DNA from: Thermohalobaculum sp039026375 | Lineage (GTDB): Bacteria; Pseudomonadota; Alphaproteobacteria; Rhodobacterales; Rhodobacteraceae | Assembly: GCA_039026375.1 (NCBI GenBank) | Contig: JBCCML010000009.1 | Span: forward strand, 1-64,000 | Length of the DNA stretch: 64,000 bases | Direction: 5' to 3' | Part shown: positions 15,297 through 24,241 of the stretch, piece by piece | Numbering within the stretch: position 1 is the stretch's first letter | Layout of the letters: every line of letters starts with the position of its first letter | Position numbers and translations under genes: made by a program | The notes under the pieces: generated by a model | Database searches by the model: none | What the model saw: only the letters and a program-made list of their open reading frames with translations | Told to the model about the DNA's origin: nothing

Positions 15297-18140
15297 ATGA
15301 CCCACGCGAAATATGAACCCTACGACTTCGCAAACCGCCGCCATATCGGCCCATCGCCCGAGGAGATGGAGGAGATGCTGGCCGTTGTCGGCGCCAATAC
15401 GCTGGACCTGCTGATCGAGCAGACTGTGCCGGAATCGATCCGCCAAGAGGTGCCGCTGTCCTTTGGTCCGGCACTGAGCGAGCGGGCCACGCTGGACCGG
15501 CTGCGGGCCACTGCGGCCAAGAATGTGCCGATGACCTCGTTGATCGGACAGGGTTATCACGGGACGATTACGCCGCCTGCTATCCAACGGAATATATTGG
15601 AGAATCCAGCCTGGTACACGGCTTATACGCCCTATCAGCCCGAGATCAGCCAGGGCCGCCTGGAGGCGTTGCTGAACTATCAAACGATGGTCTGCGATCT
15701 GACCGCGATGGACATCTCCAACGCCTCGTTGCTGGACGAGGCGACCGCCGCGGCGGAGGCGATGGGCATGGCCCGGCGGCAGTCGAAGTCCAAGGCGCCC
15801 GCGTTCTTTGTCGACCATCACGCATTGCCCCAAACGATCAGGGTGCTGCGCACGCGGGCCGAGCCCTTGGGGATCGAGTTGGTGATCGGGGATCCTTTCC
15901 AGGACCTGGTACCGGACCAGGTCTTTGGCGCCTTGTTCCAATATCCCGGGCTGAACGGCGATTTTCACGATTTTTCAAACATTATCGCTAAACTGCACGA
16001 AGTCAGGTCGCTGGCGGTGATGGCTGCCGATCCCTTGGCGTTGTGCGTGTTGCGCCCTCCGGGGGAGATGGGGGCCGATATCGCCATCGGCTCGATGCAA
16101 CGCTTTGGTGTGCCGATGGGCTATGGCGGCCCGCACGCGGCGTATCTGGCAACGCGCGATGCGCATAAGCGGGCGATGCCGGGGCGGCTGGTGGGTGTTT
16201 CGGTCGACGCCCGCGGGAACAAGGCTTACCGGCTGGCGTTGCAAACCCGCGAGCAACACATTCGGCGCGAAAAGGCCACGTCGAACATTTGCACGGCGCA
16301 GGTACTGCTGGCGGTGATGGCGGGTATGTACGCCGTGTTTCACGGGCCCGAGGGGCTGCGCGCCATCGCCGAACGGGTACATCGCAAGGCAGCACGGATT
16401 GCCGATGGTCTGGAAAAGATTGGCTTTTCGATCGAGCCGGAGAAATTTTTCGACACGATCACGGTTCCGGTTGGTGGCTTTCAAAACCTGATCCTGAAGA
16501 ACGCCCGCGACCGCGGTATCAACCTGCGCGCGGTCGGTGCAGATCGGGTGGGGATCACCGTGGATGAGCGGACCCGGCCTGACACAGTCATGGCGGTACT
16601 GGCGGCCTTTGGCGGCGAGCACCTTGAGTACATTGATGTATTTCCGCACTATCGCATGCCGCGAGAGCTGGAGCGGACATCCGAATATCTGACTCATCCG
16701 GTTTTTCACATGAACCGGGCCGAGCAGGAGATGACGCGCTACATGCGCCGGCTGGCCGACCGTGATCTGGCACTTGACCGCTCGATGATTCCCTTGGGCT
16801 CCTGCACGATGAAGCTGAACGCCACGGTCGAGATGTTGCCGATCATGTGGCCGGAATTCGCCGAACTGCATCCGTTTGTCCCGTCGGAGCAGGCGCAGGG
16901 CTACGCTCAGATGATCGGGGATCTGTCGAAAAAACTGTGTGAGATAACGGGTTATGATGCCGTTTCGATGCAGCCGAACTCGGGCGCGCAGGGCGAGTAT
17001 GCGGGCCTGATGACGATCCGTGCATATCACAAGGCACGGGGACAGGCGCATCGTGATGTCTGTCTGATCCCGTCTTCGGCGCATGGGACAAACCCGGCCT
17101 CGGCCCAGATGGCAGGAATGGAGGTGGTGGTCGTCGGCACCGATGCGGGCGGCAACATCGACATGGCCGATTTCGAGGCGAAGGCAGTTGCGCATGCTGA
17201 CCGCCTGGCCGCGATCATGGTGACCTATCCGTCCACGCATGGGGTGTTTGAGGATACGATCCGCACGATCTGTGACATCACGCACGACCATGGCGGTCAG
17301 GTCTATCTGGATGGCGCGAATCTGAACGCGCTTGTCGGTCTGGCGCGTCCAGGCGATTTTGGTGCCGATGTCAGCCACCTGAACCTGCACAAGACATTTT
17401 GCATTCCGCATGGCGGCGGCGGGCCGGGCATGGGGCCGATCGGGGTGAAGGCGCATCTGGCGCCTTACCTGCCGGGCAACCCGCGGGGCGGCGTTGGTGC
17501 AGTGTCCGCGGCGCCTTGGGGCTCTGCTGGGATCCTGCCCATCAGTTGGGCCTACTGCCTGGCCATGGGTGGCGAGGGACTGACGCAGGCGACGAAGGTT
17601 GCGATTCTGAACGCCAATTACATCGCGGCGCGGCTTGCTGGAGCCTACGACGTTTTGTACGCCGGTGCTAACGGCCGGGTCGCGCACGAGTGCATCATCG
17701 ACACGCGGCCCCTGAAAGACTTGGCCGGCGTGACGGTGGATGATGTCGCCAAGCGATTGATCGACAATGGTTTTCATGCGCCAACCATGTCTTGGCCGGT
17801 GGCGGGCACGCTGATGATCGAGCCGACGGAGTCAGAAACCAAGGCCGAGATTGACCGCTTTTGCGATGCCATGCTGGCGATCCATGAGGAGGCGCAGATG
17901 ATCGCCCGCGGCGACTGGCCCGTGGATAACAACCCGCTGTGCAATGCGCCACACACGGTCGAGGATTTGGTCGGCGATTGGGATCGCCCCTACAGTCGGG
18001 AGCATGCCTGTTTTCCGCCGGGCGCCTTTCGTGTGGATAAGTACTGGCCGCCGGTGAACCGGATCGACAATGCGTTCGGTGATCGCAATCTGGTGTGCTC
18101 CTGCCCACCGCTGGAAAGCTATCGCGAAGCGGCGGAATAG
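15297..18140 (+). CDS. gcvP: Glycine dehydrogenase (decarboxylating), P protein, single-chain form
   Basis: This is the full-length 947-residue homodimeric type of P protein, not the split GcvPA/GcvPB form. It uses pyridoxal phosphate to decarboxylate glycine and loads the aminomethyl group on GcvH. The N-terminal half begins FANRRHIGPSPEEMEEML and includes SLLDEATAAAEAM. The C-terminal half contains the PLP site LNLHKTFCIPHGGGGPG with the Schiff-base lysine at K699, preceded by YLDGANLNAL. It is the last gene of the operon, since the next gene lies 93 nt downstream and is unrelated. The shared L protein is not in the window. Confidence 0.97.
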   Translation: MTHAKYEPYDFANRRHIGPSPEEMEEMLAVVGANTLDLLIEQTVPESIRQEVPLSFGPALSERATLDRLRATAAKNVPMTSLIGQGYHGTITPPAIQRNILENPAWYTAYTPYQPEISQGRLEALLNYQTMVCDLTAMDISNASLLDEATAAAEAMGMARRQSKSKAPAFFVDHHALPQTIRVLRTRAEPLGIELVIGDPFQDLVPDQVFGALFQYPGLNGDFHDFSNIIAKLHEVRSLAVMAADPLALCVLRPPGEMGADIAIGSMQRFGVPMGYGGPHAAYLATRDAHKRAMPGRLVGVSVDARGNKAYRLALQTREQHIRREKATSNICTAQVLLAVMAGMYAVFHGPEGLRAIAERVHRKAARIADGLEKIGFSIEPEKFFDTITVPVGGFQNLILKNARDRGINLRAVGADRVGITVDERTRPDTVMAVLAAFGGEHLEYIDVFPHYRMPRELERTSEYLTHPVFHMNRAEQEMTRYMRRLADRDLALDRSMIPLGSCTMKLNATVEMLPIMWPEFAELHPFVPSEQAQGYAQMIGDLSKKLCEITGYDAVSMQPNSGAQGEYAGLMTIRAYHKARGQAHRDVCLIPSSAHGTNPASAQMAGMEVVVVGTDAGGNIDMADFEAKAVAHADRLAAIMVTYPSTHGVFEDTIRTICDITHDHGGQVYLDGANLNALVGLARPGDFGADVSHLNLHKTFCIPHGGGGPGMGPIGVKAHLAPYLPGNPRGGVGAVSAAPWGSAGILPISWAYCLAMGGEGLTQATKVAILNANYIAARLAGAYDVLYAGANGRVAHECIIDTRPLKDLAGVTVDDVAKRLIDNGFHAPTMSWPVAGTLMIEPTESETKAEIDRFCDAMLAIHEEAQMIARGDWPVDNNPLCNAPHTVEDLVGDWDRPYSREHACFPPGAFRVDKYWPPVNRIDNAFGDRNLVCSCPPLESYREAAE

Positions 18141-18233
18141 TCGGATAACCCGGTCTTAAGGCCCGGTGGGCGACGCGAGTTGGTGCACTAGTTCCGAGGT
18201 AGCGCGGAGACGAAACCGCCAACGGAGGATCTG

Positions 18234-18536
18234 ATGCGACACATATTCCTGATCCTGGCGGTCATCGGGACAGTCCTGCCGATGTACTACTTTGTCTCGT
18301 GGTTCGAAGAATTCGGCTATGACATCGGCGCGATGGTCGAGGCCTGGAATGTCAATGATGCCACGACAGGTCTGGTCTACGATCTGACGATTGCTTTCGC
18401 CGCACTAGTGATCTGGATCATCTGGGAGACTGTGCAGAACGGCCGTTGGTTGAACCTTATCGCGCTGCCAGCATCGCTGTGCATCGGGGTTAGCTGCGGG
18501 CTACCACTGTATCTTTGGTTACGGTCGCGTCCTTGA
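18234..18536 (+). CDS. DUF2834 small membrane protein
   Basis: The 100-residue product has three hydrophobic segments (about residues 4-22, 49-66 and 74-95). Its layout, LPMYYFVSWFEEFGYD, a middle helix preceding IWETVQNGRW, and a third helix ending LPLYLWLR, matches the DUF2834 family of small membrane proteins. No function is known for the family. ACGGAGGAT shortly before the ATG is a good Shine-Dalgarno, so it is probably expressed. It stands alone between gcvP and a convergent esterase. Confidence 0.8.
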   Translation: MRHIFLILAVIGTVLPMYYFVSWFEEFGYDIGAMVEAWNVNDATTGLVYDLTIAFAALVIWIIWETVQNGRWLNLIALPASLCIGVSCGLPLYLWLRSRP

Positions 18537-18647
18537 ATGGGTAAGGCCCCGCGCCGCTTCCCCTGCAAGGGTCTGCCCAGCCTGACCGTTCATATCGCCC
18601 ACCCACCCGCGTCGCGGGGCGGTTAGGCCAGCACGAGGCGGCCGCCT

Positions 18648-19562
18648 TCATTGGGCCGCCAGTGCGCGGAAGAACGCCTCGATTTCGCGGGTGGCGGAGA
18701 TGTCCTGATTGGTATTGCCGACGATACTGCGCCCCAGCCGCGAGGGTGCTGAGCCGGGCCACGTGTGGCCGCCGCCTTCCACCACGAAATGGACCAGCGG
18801 GGCCTCGCAATTCAGGTAGTCGCGGCGCAGCACCGTCGAATCGTCGTCTGCCACCACGTCGGGCAGCGCCTGTTCGCTAAAGCCTTGGCACCCATTCCGG
18901 GCAGCTAGCGTCGATACAGCATCCCGTACTGGGCCCACCCAGCCTCGATCGCGGACCAATAAGCTCCAGCCGCCGATGCGACCGCCATCCGGCGGCATCA
19001 GGTCGTCTTCGGTCCCGTGTATGTATAGGACGGGCTTAGGCGGGCCATCCGGGCAATCGTACGCATCGGGGAAACTTGCTATGGCCACGGCGGCGCCTGC
19101 CACCAGATCCGGCGCTTTGCAAAGCAGGTTAAGAACCATCACGCCGCCGATCGAGGGACCAGCGAAATAGACGCGATCTGGATCGGCTAAGCCTTGGTCT
19201 GCGAGTTGGGCAACCAGTTTCCGCAGGAAGCCGATATCATCTGCGCTGTCGTAGGGGTCGCCGTCGCTGTTGGCGCGGCCGTCGTTCCAGTCATCGATGG
19301 CACTGGGCCAAGCGACAATCCAGCCCTCGCTTGCCAAGGTTACCCGGGCGCGTCTACGGATGGTCATCGGGCCAGCCAGCCCGCCATGGAGCGCGATCAA
19401 CACCGGCGCATTCTTCGCGTTTGGGCCAATATCAACAAGCGCTTGGCGTTGCAGCCCCTCGTGTTCAATGGCGACACGAACCGTATTAATGGTGCCAGCG
19501 GCAACAGCTAGGCCGGCGATCAGGGTGGAAAGACTAGCGACAAGGGCGACGACGAAACGCAT
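18648..19562 (-). CDS. Secreted alpha/beta hydrolase, PHB-depolymerase/feruloyl-esterase-like
   Basis: The 304-residue protein has an N-terminal signal peptide (hydrophobic residues 4-21, ending AVAAG). It is an alpha/beta hydrolase: LIALHGG forms the oxyanion region and the nucleophile Ser is S137 in YFAGPSIGGVM (GxSxG). LYIHGTEDDLMPP supplies the acid, and VEGGGHTWPG supplies the His. This arrangement matches the LpqC/PHB depolymerase family of secreted esterases, which hydrolyse polyesters or feruloyl esters. The substrate cannot be fixed from sequence. It is a single gene, convergent with the DUF2834 gene. Confidence 0.87.
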   Translation of the reverse strand: MRFVVALVASLSTLIAGLAVAAGTINTVRVAIEHEGLQRQALVDIGPNAKNAPVLIALHGGLAGPMTIRRRARVTLASEGWIVAWPSAIDDWNDGRANSDGDPYDSADDIGFLRKLVAQLADQGLADPDRVYFAGPSIGGVMVLNLLCKAPDLVAGAAVAIASFPDAYDCPDGPPKPVLYIHGTEDDLMPPDGGRIGGWSLLVRDRGWVGPVRDAVSTLAARNGCQGFSEQALPDVVADDDSTVLRRDYLNCEAPLVHFVVEGGGHTWPGSAPSRLGRSIVGNTNQDISATREIEAFFRALAAQ

Positions 19563-19696
19563 GGAGCACCTGCTGCGGCTATCAAAGACCCCTTAGATAG
19601 GACGTTTCCGGCAAAGGGCAGCAGCGGTAATAGCCGTTCGCAGCGAAGTGAGAAGTGTTGCCGAGGGAATTTGGCGCTGGTTGCGGGCCTGCCTGC

Positions 19697-20386
19697 TCAG
19701 ACGATGCGGTTCTCGATCTCGCCTAATCCTTCAACCGCTACCTTAATCCTATCGCCGGGAACCAATTTGCCGACGCCTGCGGGCGTACCAGTCATGATCA
19801 GGTCACCAGCAGCCAGCCGCATTGACCGCGAAATGAAGCTGATCACTTCGGGCACTGACCAAATCATTTGAGTGAGATCACCCTCCTGGCGCAATTCGTT
19901 ATTTACCCAAGACCGTACAAAGCCTTTTTCAAGCACACCGGTGTGGGCGATCGGCTGGACCGGGCCGATCACCGCCGATCCGTCGAAACCCTTTCCCCAA
20001 TCCCACGGGCGTCCCATTTTCTTGGCGACGCCCTGGACATCGCGTCGGGTTAGGTCGTTGCCGATGGCGTAGCCCCAGATGTGATCGTTGGCGTCTGCTT
20101 CGGCAATGTCGCGTCCGCCACGACCGATAGCGACGACCATTTCGCCCTCGTAGTGTAGGTCGTCAGTTTCTGGTGGGAAGGCGATGTCCTCGCCCGCATG
20201 GCTGATCTCGGACGGTGGTTTGCCGAAGAAGAACGGCGGCTCGCGGTCCGGGTCGAAACCCATTTCGCGGGTGTGTTCGGCGTAGTTACGACCAACGCAG
20301 AAGATCCTGCGCACCGGAAAACGAGCTCCGCATCCGGCCACAGAGACAGAGGGCATGGGCGGCGGCGCGAAGACGAAATCTGACAT
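19697..20386 (-). CDS. Fumarylacetoacetate hydrolase family protein
   Basis: The 229-residue protein has the FAH-family core: RRIFCVGRNYAEHTREMG, PFFFGKPPSE, DDLHYEGEMVVAIG with metal-ligand acidic residues, GYAIGNDLTRRDVQ, and TGTPAGVGKLVPGD near the end. Members of this size are fumarylpyruvate or acylpyruvate hydrolases, or oxaloacetate decarboxylases. They cleave C-C bonds of diketo acids with a divalent metal. The TRAP transporter downstream (divergent) is of the 2-oxo-acid type, so a keto-acid link is possible but only inferred. AAGGA precedes the ATG. Confidence 0.88.
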   Translation of the reverse strand: MSDFVFAPPPMPSVSVAGCGARFPVRRIFCVGRNYAEHTREMGFDPDREPPFFFGKPPSEISHAGEDIAFPPETDDLHYEGEMVVAIGRGGRDIAEADANDHIWGYAIGNDLTRRDVQGVAKKMGRPWDWGKGFDGSAVIGPVQPIAHTGVLEKGFVRSWVNNELRQEGDLTQMIWSVPEVISFISRSMRLAAGDLIMTGTPAGVGKLVPGDRIKVAVEGLGEIENRIV

Positions 20387-20623
20387 TGGAGATCCTTGGA
20401 ATTGGCGGTCGCGGTCTCGTAGACCAAGGCGGGGTCGGTGCCAAGGTTTCGGGGCAGCACAATGGCTGTCAGCAAGACAGCGATCACGGTGGGGATTGCC
20501 CTTAACTGCCAGCAGGCGGTTGTGCTTTCCATTGAATCGCGCTCATATCGCGGCCGCGGGGGTGAATCCCCTTGCTGCGAGCAGCGTTGCTTGTGGCGTG
20601 CGTAAAAATACAGGGAGCACATA

Positions 20624-21712
20624 ATGGACCGTCGTAAGTTTCTGACAACGACCGCGCTGGCTGGTGCCGGCGCAACGACCCTGGCGGCACCTGCCGTGGC
20701 GCAGGGCAGCCTGGAGATGGTTATCGTCTCATCCTGGCAGCGGGATTTCCCCGGACTGGGCACCTCGGCCCAACGTTTGGCTGAGAACATTACCCGGGTC
20801 TCAGAGGGGCGTATCCAAACGCAATACTTCGCTGCGGGCGAGCGCGTCGGCGCATTCGATGTTTTTGACGAAGTCGCGTCTGGCAACTCGCAGGCCTACA
20901 TCTCGGCAGAATACTACTGGAAGGGCAAGCATCCGGGCTGGGCTTTCTTCACGTCGGTGCCGTTTGGCCTGACGTATACCGAACGGTCCGCGTGGCTGAA
21001 GTACATGGATGGCCAGGACCTTTGGGATGAGATGGGGGCCGAGTTCGGCCTGAAGGGCTTCCCGAACGGTTCAACCGGATGCCAGATGGGCGGCTGGTTC
21101 AACAAACTGATCGAAAGCCCGGATGACCTTAAGGGCCTGAAAATGCGTATTCCGGGCCTGGGTGGGGATGTTATGGCAAAACTGGGCGCCTCGCCCGTGT
21201 CGCTGCCCGGCGGCCAGATCTACGAGAACTTGGTCTCCGGTGCGATCGATGCGACAGAGTGGGTTGGTCCCTATAATGACTTCTTCATGAAGTTCTACGA
21301 GGCGGCCAAATACTACTACACACCAGGCTTCCACGAGCCGGGCGGCAACACCGCATTCACCATGAATGCGTCCTGGTGGGGTGCACGCACAGACTGGGAG
21401 AAAGCCGTCATCAAGACTTGCTGCATGGAAGAGCAGGCCAACATGATGGACGAATTGAACGCGCGAAACGGCGAGTTCTTGGCCCGGATGATCAACGAGC
21501 ATGGCGTCGAACTGCAGGAGTATTCAGACGAGATCTACGAGGCGTTTGGCGAAGCCACAGCGGAGGTGTTCGAAGAGACGCGCGACCACAGTCCGTTGGC
21601 CGCGAAGATCTACGACAGCTTCGTCGCCGCCCGTCAATCGACTGGCAGCTGGATGGCGATCTCGGACATCTCGTACTCGGCTAAGCGGAACGCCGTGCTG
21701 GGCATCGGCTGA
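20624..21712 (+). CDS. TRAP transporter substrate-binding protein 1, TakP-like
   Basis: This is a periplasmic binding protein of a tripartite ATP-independent transporter, 362 residues, with a twin-arginine type signal (MDRRKFLTTTALAGAG, ending PAVAQ). It closely resembles TakP of Rhodobacter: YFAAGERVGAFDVFDEVASG, MGGWFNKLI, LKGLKMRIPGLGG (substrate carboxylate-binding Arg region) and AIDATEWVGPY. TakP binds 2-oxo monocarboxylates such as pyruvate. The substrate here may be similar but is unproven. A second paralogue (22018-23106) lies just downstream, separated by a strong hairpin. GGGAG precedes the ATG. Confidence 0.92.
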   Translation: MDRRKFLTTTALAGAGATTLAAPAVAQGSLEMVIVSSWQRDFPGLGTSAQRLAENITRVSEGRIQTQYFAAGERVGAFDVFDEVASGNSQAYISAEYYWKGKHPGWAFFTSVPFGLTYTERSAWLKYMDGQDLWDEMGAEFGLKGFPNGSTGCQMGGWFNKLIESPDDLKGLKMRIPGLGGDVMAKLGASPVSLPGGQIYENLVSGAIDATEWVGPYNDFFMKFYEAAKYYYTPGFHEPGGNTAFTMNASWWGARTDWEKAVIKTCCMEEQANMMDELNARNGEFLARMINEHGVELQEYSDEIYEAFGEATAEVFEETRDHSPLAAKIYDSFVAARQSTGSWMAISDISYSAKRNAVLGIG

Positions 21713-22017
21713 GGTCTCGGGCAACTCAGCAGGCGGCCCCTGGGCCGCCTGCACGACCGTCGAGATTGGTGATTCGAAACCGCGTCACGCGCAGCACACA
21801 CGCAATTTTGTTCATGCTTACAGCAGGATTGCGGCGCAGTGCGCTGCAATTCTGTTCGTTGACGGGACAGATATGCGCCTTCGCCAGGGCGCTGTGCGGG
21901 AAATTGATCAATTCCGGCGGGCACGGCCATCAACCCGGTTCCCCTACGAAGAATCTGTGCTAACTGCGCCGCGCGACCGGCAGAGGGTCGCCGACGAAAA
22001 GTAACAGGAGAGTGCAT
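21713..22017 (+). other. Gap between the two TRAP binding-protein genes
   Basis: This 305-bp stretch separates the tandem binding-protein genes. It contains the 21729-21752 hairpin just after the first gene and the AGGAG Shine-Dalgarno (22006-22010) of the second. Short open frames here lack ribosome sites and family resemblance, so I see no gene. A promoter for the second gene could lie in the A+T-richer middle part, but no clear -35/-10 pair stands out. Confidence 0.6.
21729..21752 (+). terminator. Strong hairpin after first TRAP binding-protein gene
   Basis: Seventeen bases after the stop codon, GCAGGCGGCC (21729-21738) pairs perfectly with GGCCGCCTGC (21743-21752), leaving a four-base loop. 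No T run follows, so it is more likely a partial terminator or an mRNA-processing/3-prime stabilising structure that sets the ratio of the first binding protein to the genes downstream. Confidence 0.6.
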
Positions 22018-23106
22018 ATGGATCGCCGTTCTTTCATCAAGAACGCAGGTCTCGCAGGTGCAGGTGTCAGCGCAGTTCTAGCTGCCCCGGCCCTCGCGCA
22101 AGGCGGAAAAACAATGACCATCGTCTCGACCTGGCCGCGGGACTTCCCGGGCCTGGGAACCGGCGCGCAGCGCCTGGCAGAGCGCATCACCTCGCTGAGC
22201 GAAGGTGCTATCAAAACCGAATACTTTGCTGCAGGCGAACGTGTTGGCGCGTTCGACAGCTTCGACGAAGTTGCCAGCGGCAATGCTCAGGCCTACCACG
22301 CGGCCGATTATTACTGGAAGGGCAAGCACCCGGCATGGGCGTTCTTCACCGCAGTGCCGTTTGGTTTTGTCTACACTGAAATGTGCTCATGGTTGTACCA
22401 CATGGGCGGTCAGGGCCTTTGGGACGAGGTTGCCGGCGAGTTTGGGCTGAAGTGTTTGCCAGCTGGCAACACCGGCGTTCAGATGGGTGGCTGGTTCAAC
22501 AAGGAAATCGAAAGCCCAGATGACCTGAAAGGTTTGAAAATGCGTATCCCGGGCCTGGGCGGCGACGTCATGGCCAAGCTGGGTGCATCGCCGGTTTCGC
22601 TGCCCGGCGGTCAGATCTACGAGAATCTGGTATCGGGTGCGATCGACGCCACCGAGTGGGTCGGCCCGTGGAATGACTACTTCTTGAAATTCTACGAAGC
22701 CGCCAAGTTCTACTACTACCCGGGGATGCACGAGCCAGCGTCGCAGCTGTCGCTCGGCATGAATGCCGAGTTCTGGAGGTCGCTGACCGATAGCGAGAAG
22801 GCCGTCATCGAATACGCTTGTGGCTATGAGCAGAACTACGGCATGGCCGAGTACAACGCCAATAACGGCGCCTTCTTAGCCCGTTTGATCAACGAGCACG
22901 GCGTGGAACTGAAGCGCTTTAATGAAGAGGTCTACGAGGCCTTCGGTGAGGCCGCAGACGAAGTGTTCGAAGAAACACGCGAGCATTCGGACCTGGCGGC
23001 CCGCACCTATGAGAGCTTCCTGAACGCACGTCGCGATGTGGGTGGTTGGATGAACCTGTCGGACAGCCCCTATCTGAACGAGCGCAACGCTGTTCTGGGT
23101 CTCTAA
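22018..23106 (+). CDS. TRAP transporter substrate-binding protein 2, TakP-like
   Basis: This is the second binding-protein paralogue, 362 residues, again with a Tat-type signal (MDRRSFIKNAGLAGAG, ending PALAQ). It shares long identical blocks with the first copy, such as RIPGLGGDVMAKLGASPVSL and the AIDATEWVGP motif, but differs around the entrance to the binding site and the dimer region. ATG 22018 is preferred over GTG 22012, since AGGAG lies 7 nt upstream. Two receptors feeding one permease pair (encoded downstream) would widen or fine-tune substrate range. A terminator-like hairpin with a short T-rich tail follows. Confidence 0.92.
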   Translation: MDRRSFIKNAGLAGAGVSAVLAAPALAQGGKTMTIVSTWPRDFPGLGTGAQRLAERITSLSEGAIKTEYFAAGERVGAFDSFDEVASGNAQAYHAADYYWKGKHPAWAFFTAVPFGFVYTEMCSWLYHMGGQGLWDEVAGEFGLKCLPAGNTGVQMGGWFNKEIESPDDLKGLKMRIPGLGGDVMAKLGASPVSLPGGQIYENLVSGAIDATEWVGPWNDYFLKFYEAAKFYYYPGMHEPASQLSLGMNAEFWRSLTDSEKAVIEYACGYEQNYGMAEYNANNGAFLARLINEHGVELKRFNEEVYEAFGEAADEVFEETREHSDLAARTYESFLNARRDVGGWMNLSDSPYLNERNAVLGL

Positions 23107-23123
23107 TCTAGGTCAAAGCCTCG

Positions 23124-23162
23124 GCGGGGCGCAGCGACGAGTTTGTGCCCCGCTTTGTATTT
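23124..23162 (+). terminator. Terminator-like hairpin after second TRAP binding-protein gene
   Basis: GCGGGGCGCA (23124-23133) pairs with TGTGCCCCGC (23144-23153), ten pairs with one G-T, around a 10-base loop, and is followed by TTTGTATTT. It lies 17 nt after the stop codon. It should at least reduce read-through into the permease genes, giving more binding protein than permease, a usual pattern for TRAP systems. Confidence 0.65.
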
Positions 23163-23232
23163 CAGATGCTGCGCTATTTGAGATGCAGAAACGACACGTC
23201 GCGGGCCACGACTCGCGCAGGCAGAAAGAGGG

Positions 23233-24231
23233 GTGGTGGTGGCTGTAACTGACGGCACAATAGCCGAGCGTCCGGCAAGGGGCGTACGCGCCTTCGCCTG
23301 GGCAATGGTGGCGGCGACGTTCGCCTACATCATCAACAACTTTCTGATCGTCTGGCTGGAGTTTACGCCACCCAGTGCCTTGTTCGCTGGCGAGTTGGGC
23401 GGGATGATTCCGTTGGCTGTCTACGCAGTCGCGATCGGTCTCGCAGTGTTCAGTGTGATTAGCCGACCCGGTACCACGCTGCGCACCGAAGCCGAGACCA
23501 TTTCAAACATTGCGCGCTTCATCATCCGCGCGGCCTTCTGGTGCGTCTTCCTGGTCGGTCTGGCGGATGCTGCCGTTTCCTTCCTTCGGGTCGAGGAGAT
23601 GCTGGGGGCCCTTGTCGGCCAGGAAACCGCCGACGGTTGGAATTTTAACCGAGGTCGCGCGCCTGAGCTTCACGGGCCGCTGATCGTGCTGGGGATCGTC
23701 ATTGCTGCGGTGACACGCGGCACGCTGGCCTTCCAATGGTTGGCACTGCTCGTGGTGATCGCTGAGCTGAACATTGTGCTTTGTCGTTTCATCTTCTCCT
23801 ACGAACAAGCCTTCATGGGCGACCTAGTCCGCTTCTGGTATGGCGCACTTTTCTTATTCGCCTCTGCCTACACACTGCTTGAAGACGGGCACGTCCGGGT
23901 CGACGTCCTCTACGCAGGGATGCAGAACAGGGCGAAGGGTTTCATCAACGCCTGGGGGTCGATTGTACTCGGCATCATATTCTGCTGGGTGATCTTGACC
24001 CTTGGCATGGAGACACGCTCCTCCGCCATCAATGCACCGCTCATCAGCCTGGAAGTCAGCCAGTCCGGTTTTGGCATGTACGTGAAATACTTGATGGCTG
24101 GCTTCTTGGGCATATTCGCCGTGACCATGATGATCCAGTTTTGCTCTTACTTGCTGGAAAGCGTTGCGGATTGGCGGGGTGAGCCGGGCTCGCGCCTGAA
24201 TCAGAACGATGGCGAATTGCCCGGACACTGA
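23233..24231 (+). CDS. TRAP transporter small permease (DctQ), enlarged
   Basis: The 332-residue membrane protein is much longer than the usual DctQ (about 160-200). The DctQ-like four-helix part is the C-terminal half: YEQAFMGDLVRFWYGALFLF, then EDGHVRVDVLYAGM (the typical DGHVRVDV motif), then two more helices. The N-terminal half adds about four extra helices (residues 22-40, 55-75, 100-120 and 150-165). DctQ forms the stator of the transporter with DctM. Translation starts at one of the adjacent GTG codons (23233, 23236 or 23239) behind an AAAGAGG ribosome site, and the exact one is uncertain. The gene is followed after 10 nt by dctM. Confidence 0.85.
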   Translation: MVVAVTDGTIAERPARGVRAFAWAMVAATFAYIINNFLIVWLEFTPPSALFAGELGGMIPLAVYAVAIGLAVFSVISRPGTTLRTEAETISNIARFIIRAAFWCVFLVGLADAAVSFLRVEEMLGALVGQETADGWNFNRGRAPELHGPLIVLGIVIAAVTRGTLAFQWLALLVVIAELNIVLCRFIFSYEQAFMGDLVRFWYGALFLFASAYTLLEDGHVRVDVLYAGMQNRAKGFINAWGSIVLGIIFCWVILTLGMETRSSAINAPLISLEVSQSGFGMYVKYLMAGFLGIFAVTMMIQFCSYLLESVADWRGEPGSRLNQNDGELPGH

Positions 24232-24241
24232 GGACTGATCG

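Noticed and set aside
15975..17777. A 600-codon open frame on the minus strand inside gcvP
   Set aside because: It is antisense to the whole of a well-identified gene, is rich in Arg/His/Gln as expected from an antisense frame of a G+C-rich gene, and has no family resemblance.
20558..20575. A stem-loop (GGGG/CCCC) before the first TRAP binding-protein gene
   Set aside because: The stem is only four to five pairs, with no link to the ribosome site or to a promoter. It gives no convincing regulatory function.
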